Of a stretch of 64,000 nucleotides of DNA, positions 48,241 to 60,801 are shown in pieces (position 1 is the first letter of the stretch; the number at the start of each line of letters is the position of its first letter). The notes under the pieces are model-generated. The model was not told the DNA's origin. It did no database searches and saw only the letters and a list, made by a program, of their open reading frames with translations. Both the position numbers and the translations under genes were made by a program. The stretch comes from Megascapheus bottae (lineage: Eukaryota > Chordata > Mammalia > Rodentia > Geomyidae): assembly GCA_024803745.1 (NCBI GenBank), contig JANJXV010000194.1:1488001-1552000 (forward strand), in the 5' to 3' direction.

Positions 48241-49273
48241 TATTTCATTTCTTTAAAACTAAGACTATAAATGATTGAGCAAACAAGGAATAAGTCAGGG
48301 CATTATTCTCTGATAAGGATAATATCTTTTTGCTGGTAGGAAGAGACTGGTATTCAGAACCAGACCTTTCCACCAGAAATTGAGCCTAGTGGTAGAGTGC
48401 TTGCCTAGCATGCACAAAGACACAGGTTTGATTCCTTATTACCACATACATAGAAAAAGCCAGAAGTAATGACTTCATTGGTAGGGTTCTAGTCTTGAGA
48501 AAACCCAAGGACAGTGGTTAGGTCCTAAGTTCAAACCCAGGAATGGAAGGGAAAAAAAACAACAAAGTTTCAATCAACATAAGAAAATTAACTAGACAAT
48601 GAGCTGGGGATTTTCTGGTCTTCCATGGTTCTAAGGGACAGGAGTGTTAGAAAAGGAATTTTTATAAGACTTCAAATGGAAAGAAATAAATTTCAAAATT
48701 CCCACAAATACCTAAATTGAGACTTTAGTGAGAAGTTGTAACTGAAGGGATATAGGTGTAAGTCCTTACTCTCAAGAATCGTTCTTGCTTGGATCAAAGC
48801 CAACAGACATATACACCAAACTTGTGGCCGCTGAATCTAGAAAAATTCGTGTTCCTCACTTAATGGTTAATAAGCAAACAGCATTGAAACTGGGTAAGGT
48901 AATACTATCTGCTACTCAGGACCTGAGACTCTTATCTGTAGGTAACTCTTGAAAAGAGGAAGTGGGGATGTAGCTCAAGGATAGGGGCTATAGTCTTCTG
49001 CTGAAGTGTTCAGGGACAGGGCCGAGGCCTATGAACTACAAAAAAAAGAAAAGAAAAGAAAAAAAAGTTTTAAAAAGATGCAAAACAGCACAATATTTAG
49101 ATTATTTCTCAAAAATAAAAGAAAGGCAGCTATACCTCAATGTATAAACAAAACAGTATTTGAAAAAAAACAGCTGCAGGTATATTATAGGTAGTACTCA
49201 GCTTAAAACTGTAGCAATACATAGATGGGTAATTTCAATAAATATTTCCTGTGATATAAAAAGAGAACTATTA

Positions 49274-49311
49274 TATAAGTACCGCGCTCTAACCGATTGC
49301 GCCACTGGAGC
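49274..49311 (-). other. 5' half of tRNA-Ile(UAU), antisense at an L1 junction
   Basis: The minus strand reads GCTCCAGTGGCGCAATCGGT, then TAGAGCGCGGTACTTATA. This is the 5' half of tRNA-Ile(UAU) as I recall it, through the anticodon loop, with one mismatch in the D-arm region. It begins exactly at tRNA nucleotide 1, directly beside L1 sequence, and ends just after the anticodon beside the target site AAGAGAACTA. No 3' half or intron follows, so it is not a working tRNA gene. It is absent from the matching place in arm 1 (near 13750). Confidence 0.85.
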
Positions 49312-49566
49312 ACTCCTTTGCTGTCCCTTGGTTATCTCATATTGGTATAGTATCTCACTTTGTCATCTGATTTATTGAATTTATTTCTATTTGGATATTT
49401 GAAATTTGATAGGGAAGGGGGGGAAATCAAGACGGGTGGGGGGTGGGGGGGGAAGGGATACGGGTACCAAGACATGTGAAAGGGTATCAATGTATGTGAA
49501 TTAATGCACCTTCTATCTGGCCAATATCATGTAACCCTTTTACTAATTACAATTAAAAAAATACAA
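49312..49566 (+). mobile_element. 5'-truncated L1 3' end joined to the tRNA half
   Basis: L1 3'UTR sequence (from CTCCTTTGCTGTCCC through the G-rich run near 49420 to an A-rich tail at 49553-49568), on the plus strand. Flanking GAGAACTA (49263-49270) and GGGAACTA (about 49570-49577) look like an imperfect target-site duplication; arm 1 has the site once. The insertion is therefore younger than the arm duplication, or was lost from arm 1. Confidence 0.85.
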
Positions 49567-49787
49567 AAAAAGGGAACTAAAACACAGAAAAACATAATTG
49601 GTCATTGTAAAATATCATTTTCTTAATAGGTTAGGGAGAAAAGCATATATTTCTCACAAATCAATATCCACTTTTATATTTTAAAATATCTAACACTTAG
49701 GATGGGAAAGTAAAGTCATTACCTTTACAGTAAGGAATATTTGTATCTCATGTATGTTTGTGTCTTTTTTTCTATGACTCATTTTAG

Positions 49788-52004
49788 ATGTCCAGGTAAT
49801 GGAAAATGTGTTCAAGACCTGCCAGGAAAGTCCACATGAATGTCTTTGTGAAGTAGCAGTTGCAAGTAGTATCGAAGTGGAGGAAAACGTGAGATTTGCA
49901 ACAACTTTAAATTTGACCTCTACACATAATCCAGAGCTGATTAGTAATAACGGTAACAACTTAGGGGTGAGGACTGAGGAGTTCATTAAGTGTCAGAACA
50001 TGCTTCTGTCTCCTAAGCCTGATGAGATGCATGCTGCGTATAGATCTCGTATGTCTCCTGTTCTTAAAAAATCCATCGGATATTCAGAGCATTTTATTCA
50101 TGATTGTGACAGTCCAAAAGATCTGCAGTATCATAATTCTGTTCTCCCTGCCCAAGAAATTCTTCAGGGAGGGAGGAAAACTGCTAAATGTACTGTGTGA
50201 TGAAAACTATTGTACTTAACACCGACCATCACTACACATCCGAAAATGTACACAGGAGAGACTCCTCATACATGTAGTGAATGTGAGAAATCTTTCAGTA
50301 ATGAAATACGCCTTACAATACCTCAGAGGAAGTATCCTGAGATATGTGATGCGTACATCAAGTGTGAAAATTAATTTCTGAGAAGTCAGACCTGATGCTC
50401 CAACCTCGATCTCCAAGAGAAGACAAACCTTATGAATATGAGGAACGTAATAAAATTTCTGCCCAGAATTCAGCTCTCAGCACACATCAGAGATCTCACA
50501 CAGAAGAGACATCTTATGAATGGGATAAATGTGGGAAGACTTTTAGACTGAAATCATACCTCACTTTGCACCAGAGAAGACACACAGAAGAGAAACCTTA
50601 TGAATGTAACAAATGTGAAAAGTCTTTCACCCAGAAGATACACCTTCGGGTTCATCAAATAACACACACAGGAGAGAAATCTTATAAGTGTAATGAATGT
50701 GGAAAGTCTTTCCAAGGGAAGGGAAAACTTCGTGTTCATCAGAGAATACACACAGGACTGAAACCTTATGAATGTAACCAATGTGTAAAGTCTTTCAGAC
50801 AGAAATCTTCTCTCAAATTGCATCAAAGAACACACACAGGAGAGAAACCTGATGTGTGCAACAAATGTGGAAAGACCTTATAGTGGAAGTCATATCTTGA
50901 TGGGCATAATAGAACACACACAGGAGAGAAAACTTATGCATGTAGTGAATGCGGAAAGTCTTTCAAATGGAAGGTAAAACTCCATGTTCATCAGAGAATA
51001 TACTCAGGAGAAACACCTTATGTGTGTAACATATGTGGAAAGTCCTTCACACAGAAGCCAAACCTCAACATGCATAAGACAATACAAACAGGAGAAAAAC
51101 CTTATGAATGTAACCGATGTGGAATGTCTTTCAAATGGAAGTCTTCCCTCAAATTGCATCAGAGAACACACACAGGAGAGAAACTGTACGAGTGCATCAA
51201 ATGTGGTAAGACCTTCAGATGGAAGTCACAGTACAGGAGGCATAACAGAATTCACACATATTAGAAACCTTAGGAATATAACCAAAGTTGAAAGTCTTTC
51301 GTGCAGTATTCACCCTTCAGGAAGCGTAGGAGAGTTCACACATATGAGAAGCCTTAGCAATGTAATAAATAGGAAAGACTTTTTAGTCTGTGGAAGAAAA
51401 CTCAGCTTGTGTCACAGAACCAACACAAGATAAAACCCTTAATGAATGTAGCAAATGTTCAGTCTTTTCCCCAGAAGGCACAAGTCAAGATTTATCACTA
51501 AACACCCACAGGATAGAATCCTATGAATAAAATGAAAGGGAAATTTTTTTGAAGAACTCATAGTTGAGTTTGCATGATACCACACAGACACAGGATAAAA
51601 ATCGTATGAATATAAGAATATGAAAAATCCATCATGAACGCATGACTAAGTATAAAATGCACATAGGAGAGAAAAACCTTATGAATATTACAAATGTGGA
51701 AAGTGTTTGACCTGGAAGGCATACTTCTGTGCTCATCACAAACCTGATTCCCATAGAAGAAAAGAAAACTAATGAATAGAACAAATGTGCAATGACTTTT
51801 AATCAGAAGTCAGTCTTCAGTACATTTCAGAACATACACAATAGAGAAATTCTGAGTAATGAAAAACATTTAGCTATATATAGAATCTCTGTATATGGGA
51901 GCATTAGGGTAAGTCTTCTAAACAAAGTCAACCTTCAGCAAGCATTAAGAGCACTCACAGAAGAAATAATAGCATGTAGGAAAACCTTTGTCAGAAACCT
52001 CTAA
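49788..52004 (+). pseudogene. Linker and decayed C2H2 zinc-finger exon (arm 2)
   Basis: The linker is open to TGA at 50198. Finger residues resume in that frame (HTCSECEKSF) until TAA at 50372. A new frame from 50395 to 50883 holds two degenerate and four C2H2 fingers with TGEKP-type linkers, the last one cut by TAG at 50881. The array continues in the same frame to TAG after HTY near 51264: fingers [10 protein letters not shown] (second His now Tyr), [10 protein letters not shown] (second His now Gln), [10 protein letters not shown] and [10 protein letters not shown]. Decayed fingers with many stops run on to about 52004, the last recognisable by VNLQQALRALTEE. Confidence 0.88.
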
Positions 52005-52176
52005 AAGCTGACTGTGTGGCTTAGTGGTAGAGTGCTAACCTATCAAGGATGAAGGCCTGGGTTAGATTCCTCAATACTACGTGAAAAGAGCAAGCCAGAA
52101 GCAGCACTGTGGTTCAAATGGTAGAGTGCTAACCTTGAGCAAAAGTAGCTCAGGCCCTGAGTTCAAGCCTAAGGAT

Positions 52177-52266
<90 letters not shown>

Positions 52267-52310
52267 GACAGAAAGAGAGAGAGAAAGAGAGAAAAGAGAG
52301 AGAAACGGGA
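52177..52310 (+). repeat. (GA)n / (CAGA)n microsatellite, arm 2
   Basis: A GA run, then about nine CAGA units, then GA-rich sequence. Partner of the pure CT tract at 11073-11150. Confidence 0.97.
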
Positions 52311-52379
52311 ACTTCTAAATTTTACAGAGATAGAGAAGGAGAGAGAGAAGGAGACAGAAACTAATTTCTAAACTTTACA

Positions 52380-53280
52380 GTCTTTCTATTTCTTTACAAA
52401 TTCGTCTATGTCATTCTTTCTGACAGAAGCACAGAATTCCATTGTGTAAAAATACCATATTTGATCTACTCATCAACTGACGGGCATCTGGGTTGGTTCC
52501 ATACCTTTGCCATAGTAAATAGTGCTGTGATAAATGTTATTGTTCTAGTGAATTTAGTATGTCCTATCTGGCCGATTGGCAAGTAGTGAAATTGCTGGAT
52601 CACAGGTGAGCTCTATGTTTAGTCTTTTTGGGATACTGCCATAGTGCTTTCCATAGTGGTTGAAGGAGTTTGCAATCCCACCAGCAGTGTAGTAGTGATC
52701 CCTCCTGGCCACATCACCTCCAGCATACGTTATTAGATTTCTGGATCTTGGCCATTCTAACTGGAGTGAGGAGGAAAAGGGAAGAAGGAACTGAAACTTT
52801 CTCTCCTTACAGAAGACATGATTCTGTATTTAAAGAACCCTATAGACTCTACTCCAAAGCTGCTTGAGCTGATATAAAACTTTGGTAAGGTAGCAGGGTA
52901 TAAAATTAACCCTCAATGTCAACTGCCTTCCTATATGCCAACAAATGAGAGGAATGAGGCAAGAATCAGGATAGCAACTCATTTTGCTATCAAAGAAAAT
53001 AAAATACCTAGGAATTAACTTAGAATGTAAAGCACCTTTTGATGGAACTATAAACCCTGGAGAAGGAAATTAACGCAGAACTGAGGAAATGCAAAAACCT
53101 ATGCTCCTGGTTTGGAAGAAGTAATATTGTAAAAATGGCAATCTTGATAAGGACTATCTACAAATTCAGTGCAATATTCATCAAGATCAGAATGTCATTC
53201 TTTAAAGAAACAGAAGAGGAAATCCAAAATTTCACTTGGAATAATAAAAGACCCCTTATAGTCTGTCTTCTTGCATGATA
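52380..53280 (-). mobile_element. L1 fragment with inverted 5' part (arm 2)
   Basis: Mirror of 10985-10080: ORF2 C-terminal part on the minus strand (52380-52770), reverse-transcriptase part on the plus strand (about 52800-53280). Same junction as in arm 1, so it predates the duplication. Confidence 0.8.
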
Positions 53281-53284
53281 CATA

Positions 53285-53640
53285 ATGTTTAATCTCACCT
53301 TCTCCACCAAAATCTCATCTTTCTCATTGAGACATAGGTGGCCCTGTTTACTAGCAGCAAAGGCTCAAACGCGCAGTTTCAGGTGTCACCACTGCCTCTG
53401 TTACTGCGTAGATCCAACTCTGTCATCGATTCTGAGGTCTGCTCTGGGAGTCTTGGTCACAAGTTGTTCTGTGGCATCTGCTGCCAGCCTGTGCCTATTT
53501 GCTTCCTTTTCCTCCAGCAGCCTACAACAGGGAATGAAGTTCAGGCACTGATGCTCTCCTTCATATGCAGGGCAGGAAGAGCCCAACCCTCCCTCATCTT
53601 CCTCTTCCAATTTTTGGGAAAAAATGTGCTGGCTGAAGTC
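53285..53640. other. Unassigned arm sequence with an open frame
   Basis: Non-repetitive. Plus-strand frames of 88-119 codons are open here, but the arm 1 partner (about 9690-10038) keeps them with only few changes, as expected for any recent duplicate. No domain, start context or splice sites argue for a gene. Confidence 0.35.
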
Positions 53641-53899
53641 CTCAGGTGTGGCGCATGGCTGATCCACACTTTTAATCCAGGCTGGTCAGGAGGCTGAGAT
53701 CTGAGTATGGAAGTTCCAAGTCACCTAGAACAGGAAAGTCTGATAGATTCTTACTACCAAAAATAAAAACAGCTGGGAATGGAGTTTGTGCTCCAGTGGT
53801 AAAGGGCTAGTCTTGAGTACAAATGCTTAGTGCCCAGGCCCTGAGTTCAGGCTCCAGCACTGCCAACAACCTCACTTTAGTGAGATTTTAGCTTTATCC

Positions 53900-55780
53900 A
53901 TGTAGGCACATCTCACTGGAATCTTTGCTGGTAGAGATAGTCTTCATAATTTTGTCTCAAGGTAAAGGTCCTCCTGGGGTAGTACACAAAAGGTGTCATG
54001 GAGAGAGGAGGCCCACTTGAAGATGGCATAGGTCAAGCCAGCATGGAGTTGGCACATCAGTCTTTTTCCTAGCACCACTTACCAGTGAATGTCAAATGAC
54101 ATTGATTGTTGTGGGATTGTGTGATTGAAGTGCCCCATTAAGGGCAGTGTTAGCACATCCAAACTTGGATACCAGGAATGCTTAAATCTCAAAGCTAAGA
54201 TTTCTGTTGGCTACAGAAATGCTGGTGTGTCTGTGATTCACTAAAAGTTCAGGTGCAAAGATTCTGAAGCTTGATGCCATGTGTTTATTCCATTTAGTAA
54301 AATTATTTTAATGCACTGTATAAGTTAAAACATTTGATAAGCGTCAGGGGTAGTGAAAACATTGTTCTTGAATTCAGGTGTCTGCAGGGTAATGGGGGGT
54401 GTTGGTGGCTGGGACTATGAAGCTGGAGCTGCTATCAAACCATGGATCATGTTCCTCTTTGTCTGGGAGAAATGACTCCAAAGATGAAATTTGAATGGTG
54501 AGGAAAAGATGATGATGTATTCAGGAAATTTCTCCTAAACAAATGCTCATGTGGAAGTGGGATGGGGCCTGGGAATGTCTGAGGCAGAGCTTAAGGGGGC
54601 TTCTCATGGCGTTGAGAACGTTCCTTGCGACTTCAACCATGCAGCAGGGTGTTTTAGATGACCATTGTGAGATGGATGGAATAAGACTGGAGACAAGATG
54701 AATGCTGGGATCATGCAATGATCTTGCATGAGTGGCTGGTGGCTCACCTGAAAGAAATAATTATGTCTAAAAAAGAAATCAGGAATTTGTTTTGATTAGA
54801 TAATACCTGTAATCCGAGGCATATTCAGGATCCTGATCTTAGTATTGTGGTTTAAAACCAACCCAGCAAAGGGAAAAATGCATGAGACTCTTACTCCCAG
54901 TTTAGAGCAAGAACAAAGATTGAAGTAGAGCTGTGGCTTAAGAGCTTTAGTGCTACCTTGAGCAAAGAAAAGCTAAGAAAAAGCTCCAGGTCTTGAGTTC
55001 AAGGCCAGGAATGAAAGAAGGAAGGTAAAAAAAGGGAAGTATGTGAGGAAGGGAAATATATAAATGAAAGAGAGAAGGAACTAGAAATTTAAAACTAGTG
55101 AGTATTTAAAAGTCATCAGTCCTTCTAAGAAAAGTGTTGGAGTATGGGTTCTATATGTGGTGAACTGGAAGCCCAGCAGTGACTTGTTAACCAAAGAGTC
55201 ACCATGATGAGCAAAGGATAGAAATATGCATGAGCCTCTTAGCGGATGGAGTCACAGAAGAGAACCTCAGCTCCCATCCCATAGTTAGAAGTATATAGAG
55301 ATGGGGAAGTTGGCATCACCTTGATGTCATTGTGTCCATGGAGACTGGGAGCCATGGCTCTGTGAAAGCACAATGTTCTGGTTACTGAGCTGGGAGGCTG
55401 AGGAGAGCCAAGTCCTGGCCATGAAGAAATCAGGGTGGCAGCAGAGCAACTCTGCTGCAGTGTGTGCCTGCTTGGCTGTTCTTATTCTGTGGTGGATCAG
55501 GCCGGAGCGGGTGATAGTAACTGTTTTGTGGTCACAAGCCCTTCACCAAGAGCTTCCTCTGGGATCCTCATAAGCTACAGGGTGGCTGGTGGTGGGATGT
55601 GTGTGGGGTGGAAGTGACAGAGGGTTGGACGCATGGCAAAGTGGGTGAAGAGATGAGAGGAATGATGAGAGCCCAGTTCATTGGTTTCCAAGGTTAATGG
55701 GTGGGAGGTAGAGAGGCATGATGGAGGAATGATGGAGGCAGGGGAAGGTGGTGACAGAGTGAGGCCATCTGTAGTGCCAG
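53900..55780. other. Outer-arm sequence without a recognised gene
   Basis: Mirror of about 7570-9470 in arm 1. It contains one decayed SINE (54745-55005) and otherwise GC-moderate unique sequence. Several short frames exist, but none has family features. It is absent from the third unit copy, which begins at the equivalent of 55784. Confidence 0.45.
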
Positions 55781-57087
55781 CCTGGCCATCATCTGAAGCC
55801 TATAGGCAGCTTCCTGATCCTTCACTTAGTCCTGCTCCTTGTGGAGGGAATGTCACGTGTACCCAGGGCTAGGGGTGGCGCAATGTCAGTAGCACCTGGA
55901 GAACCATTGGCCTCTACCTGGGTGAGGAGTGGTTATGGCTCCCATGCTGGGTGGCCTGATAGCTATGGAACAGATCTCTCCTTAGCTACCACAGTCAGTG
56001 GCTGCTCTCCATCTAGGGTTAGGGCACCTGCTCAGCCATCAGGACACCCCATGACAGGACAGAGGCCTACAATTCAGATGGCAGCACAGGGGTGAAGATG
56101 ATCTCACCGTAGCCCTAGTTACATGGCTGTCCCTGCATGCAGGACAGGATGAGCTGGGGGAAGATGTTCTCTGTGTTTTTCCACAGCCTATCCCGGCCTC
56201 TTCTTGTGTCTGATTAGACCAAGAGAGTACCAGGTTCCCTCTCATAGTCCTGGTTCTTTTTCTTTTACAGTCATGAGGCTTGAACTCAGGTCCTGGGTAC
56301 TGTCCCTGAGCTCTTTTGCTCAAGGTTGAGGCTCTACCATTTGAACCATAGTGCCATTTCCAGCTTTTCCTTTTCATGTGGATCTCTGATATGTCCAGTG
56401 CTGTACCTGCAGGGAGGCACTCACCCCACAGACAGAGCCACCTCTGCCATGACTGTGACTGCCCACAACCCTCACACCCACTCCTTGCACACCCCTCGAC
56501 TCCAGTTTTAGCTCCTCTTGGACTGGGTGTCCAGCCTACCCCTTCCTACACTCACAAAGGGTCTACAATTGTCTTCAAAGGGTCCTTTCTTCTGCCAGCC
56601 AGAGTACAGACTGTGCACATCTTGACGATCACAGAGCTCAAAGCCAAAGGCTGAGATGCAGAAGGGGGTGACCCAGTAGCTGCACAGGGCCCATGGATCA
56701 TCCTGTGCATCCCCCAGCCTGTGACTTCCCCCACCCCCTTGGCAGGGAAGCTCCATGCCCACATCCTGATCCCCGGTCCCCTCCAATTCCATTCTCCCTT
56801 GGATTTTGCAGACTGTCTACCATCAGGATCTAAAATTCTATTCATCTCTTTATGTCCTTATCACTGATTTGCTACTTTGACAGGATCTCCCCGTGCCTGG
56901 AGAGTGGGCATGTCATGTACTCTCTGTGGAGAAGTTGCGCCAGGAGTAGAAATATGCGCTTCATGTGAGTGTTGGACAGGGCAGGAGGGCTCCCTAGGAT
57001 CAGAAGCCACAGGAGGGGTGCAGATGGGGGAATGCTAGGGGCCCCAGGGGACAGTGGGATTTAGGGCACAGTTGGTTCCTTCTGCAG

Positions 57088-57507
57088 GGTTGACACCGCT
57101 TCACAAACCCAACAGAATGTGGTTCACATTACAGATATCAGAGACAGTGCAGATTGCCTATGGGCCCAGGGGTCACTGTTACCCCCAGATGCTGGCTGCA
57201 TGCTGGGATGCACGCAGAGATGTTTTCAAGATCAGATAATGAGGATGTTGCAGGGTGTAACCATTCTTTTCAGATGGCTCTCTAGCTCTCTTGAGCTTCA
57301 TCTCTATCTTTGGCTTTTTCTTGGCAGTTACCTGGAAATGAGAGTTTCATGGACTTTCCTTTCTGCACTGGCTTCAAACAGAAGCTATGCACAGTTTTCA
57401 AACCATACCCTACTGAAGAAGGGAAGCTTGATCTGGTGCTTAACTGGGTTGCACTTTGGCTCCGTTTGCTATGCCTCACGGGAGGGGGCTCATCATTTGT
57501 AGACTAA
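57088..57507 (+). other. Unrecognised candidate exon pair, copy 3
   Basis: Counterpart in arm 2: segments 57088-57235 and 57328-57507. The donor is ATAATG, as in copy 2. The second segment reads LPGNESFMDF. No domain recognised. Confidence 0.3.
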
Positions 57508-60384
57508 GATCTCATGACCTTCAAAGCCAAAGGCTACCTGAAAGTTCAGGGTCCCAGCCTATGTGTTGGGCCTGGGTGAATACATTCTCTGTTATGCTGG
57601 GTCATCAACCCATGTTTTAAGCTGGAAGTAGGCAGTGCCACATTTGATAAGAACATCTGCCAGAGATTGTCACCTCATGAAAGCAGATTCTAAATTTGTA
57701 TTCCATTTCCTGTGGTGGAGATATCCCTTCCAAGTGAGAGAGGCTCACATCCACCTGCAGGTCACACTCCTAATGCACCCTTGAGTGTCCTCATGGTATT
57801 GGGATCTAAGTTTGTAGGGAATGCTGCTTTAGTCCATGAATTAGCTGGACAAGTGATGACAAACGTGTTGAGGATTAATATGAGAACAATTTAAGAAGCC
57901 CTGGAGGAGCATCAACCGGACCCTCTGTGGTGCTATAAATCTGATAGGATGTTCCAGACTGAGAAACAATCACATGGCTTTGTGTTTGGCATCCAGACAA
58001 GTGAGTGCATGTCTTAGCTGTCAGCCAATACAGAGGAGGACATGAATAAGTGGGTGGAAAGCATCTGTCAGACCCCTGTCTGGGGGCAGGTGGAGAGAAC
58101 ATAGGAAGGTAGATACCATGGCTGTGGTGGGGCCAAAAAAAAGGGTAAAAGAGGCAAAGGAACCAGGTACTGGTAGCTCAAGACTGTCATCCTAGCTACT
58201 CAGGAGTTTGAGACCTGAGGATCACAATTCAAAGCCAGCCCAGGACAGAAACTCCATGAGACTCTTATCTGCAATAAACTACTGAATGCAAGAAGCTCAA
58301 GCTCAGTGACAGCATCCAGGCCTAGCGTTCAAAACCCAGGACTGCCAGAAAAAAGTATCAAAGGACAAGAAGCTGGCCAAAAGTTAGAGGGACTCTATCT
58401 TGACAAACAATACAATGGTAAGTTGCACTCAGAAGACTTGCACAAAATCTGGAAATGCCTGAGACCTATCTATGTATGTTTCCTGTTTGTCTAAATACAT
58501 ATGTTTATGCATTTATATATTAGTATAGAGAGACAGATCAATACATATGACTATACATATATACATAGCCAGACACTTATGGGTGGGTGGAATACTGTGT
58601 GAGAGTTTGTGTTTGTGGTTTGTGGATGGCTATCTCTGTTTAAGAAAGATAGAAAATATGTAAATATCTTTAAAAAAACTTGATAAAATATAGAGAGACA
58701 TAAGCTCTTGAGGGAATCTGAAATGAGAAGATTATTCACAGGCACGTTTATCCTTATGGATTCCTCAGCAAGTTTTAATTTTTTCATTATTTTCTTTCTT
58801 TTTTTGAACCAGTGCTAAGGATTTCTCTCAGGGACCAGGTGATGCCACTTACTAATTTTCTCATGGCTGGTACAAGAGGAACTGAGCCACAGTTCCACTT
58901 TTGCCTTATTTATTCTTGCTTAACTGAAGATAAATATTTCTATCAGTGACTTTCTTTCAGGGGCTGGATTCTAATGAGGATCCCCAGACCTCAGCCTTCT
59001 CTATAGCTACAATTAACAATATGAGAACCCAGCACTGGGTTCCAATGCACAGGGCAAGAAATTGAGTGAATCTCTCAACTCCAATTAGCTATAATAAGCT
59101 AGAAGTGAAAGACCAATACCTTTGAGGAAAAGATGCTGAGGGTTATCACACAGGCCCTATGAGTAAGCCCTAAACCCTGTACACATGTGTGCATGCACAC
59201 ATTGGCAGATACACACACACATGCACACACACAATATCTCAGGCAATATTGTACTTTGAATTAATATCCAAAGATTGGACAACAGGATAGCAAGTAATAA
59301 AATCTGTTTTTCTTGTCTACATTGAGGGAAAGGGATAAGTCACAAGATGCAGAAGCGAAGAATTCAGAGGCAAATGCTGTGAGTGAATAACTTGTAAAAA
59401 GCACATTTCTTTTCTTTTCTTTTCTTTTGTTTTTTCTGCCATTCCTCGGGCTTGAACTCAGGGCCTGAGCACTGCTCTTGGCTTTTCCCAAGTCTAGCCC
59501 TCTGCCACTTGAGCCACATTGCCATATGGATTTTTATATCTGTGTGATATTAAGGACTCAAACCTAGATCTTCATGGATGCTAGGCAAGCACTCTACCAC
59601 TGGCCCAAACTCTAAACCCCGATTAAGTATTTATAAATAGTCATCATCATCATATCAAAATATCCTTTCTCCTACAAAGAATGAACACTTATCTATGTCT
59701 GTAAGACTTTTTTTATGTCACCAATGCTTCTGTGATTTTCCCACTTGAATTTTTACAGATGACAGCACAGATATTCATCAGGAAGAAAAATAGATTAGGA
59801 TACAGAAACTTAACAAAGTCCTAGTACATTGAGGTGAAAAATATGTGCAAGATGGCCTGGGTGTTTCATCTATTTATAGAGTGCTGGGCTACCACACAAA
59901 AAGACTCCGGTTTGATTCTGCAGTACCATATACATAGAAAAAGCTGGAAGTGGTGCTGTGGCTTGGTGGGACCGCTATAGCCTAAAGAAAGCCTAAGAAC
60001 AATGGTCAGGCTCTGAGGTCAAGTCCCAGGACTAGGAAAAATTGTGCAAGAGGCAAAATGCAAGCTGAGAAGGCACTGTGAAGCAAAATATCTTGTGAAG
60101 GGTAAGGGGAATAGTGACAGTTAAGTTTGGATCTTACCTAAGAAAGGCTCCTTGAGTCTGAGACCAGGCTAGCACTTACGCCTAGTTAATGACTTGGGAT
60201 TTGAACAAAAAGGTGTGCTGTTTACTACATCCATATGTGAGGTGGGAAGGGAGATTCAGCCTCCAGTATGTCTTTGGGGAGGTCTTCTGTGAGCAAGTAG
60301 CTTTGGTCATTGGGCCTTGAAAGGTGACCCTACCTCCCTCACATTGGAACAGAATATGGAACCCTGGTAACCAAGACACTGTAT

Positions 60385-60630
60385 GTGACAACCAGCTCAA
60401 GCCAGCTCCCTTGGCCTGTGGCTCAGGAGGAAGAAAGATGTTTCTGTGCTGTTGCCAAAGGTCAGGAGGCTCGGATCTCAGGCATGAGAGATATGGATGT
60501 CTCACTTGAAGAAGTAGATGCTGGATCAGTGCCAAGCCAAAATTCCAGTATATCAGGCATTTCTCTAGGAAGAAAGCCAGGAAACTCCAGGGCAACTCAG
60601 ATGAGGTATATTGAGAGGAAACCTATTTGA
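60385..60630 (+). CDS. Candidate exon upstream of REM, copy 3
   Basis: Third long-copy version of the 81-codon frame, about 170 bp before the REM exon in arm 2. It carries several substitutions (for example VPSQNSS for GPRQNSS) but no indel. Function unknown. Confidence 0.3.
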   Translation: MTTSSSQLPWPVAQEEERCFCAVAKGQEARISGMRDMDVSLEEVDAGSVPSQNSSISGISLGRKPGNSRATQMRYIERKPI

Positions 60631-60801
60631 ATCCATCATCATACCCACAAACTACAACCTTCTTGTGTGCTTTCAAGTGACTCTACTGAGATTAGAGTGT
60701 GTCATTTCCAATCTACTCTATTCCAATTCCTCAGTGTGAAGTGTGGTCCCATTCCTACGTTTGAAATATCCACTGTTTTGCCAACATAGTGTGATGGTAA
60801 G

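Noticed and set aside
49274..49311. A functional tRNA-Ile gene
   Set aside because: Only the 5' half is present, with no 3' half, B box or terminator, and it abuts L1 sequence.
52176..52364. Arg/Glu-rich reading frames of 60-96 codons
   Set aside because: They are translations of GA and CAGA microsatellites next to a SINE.
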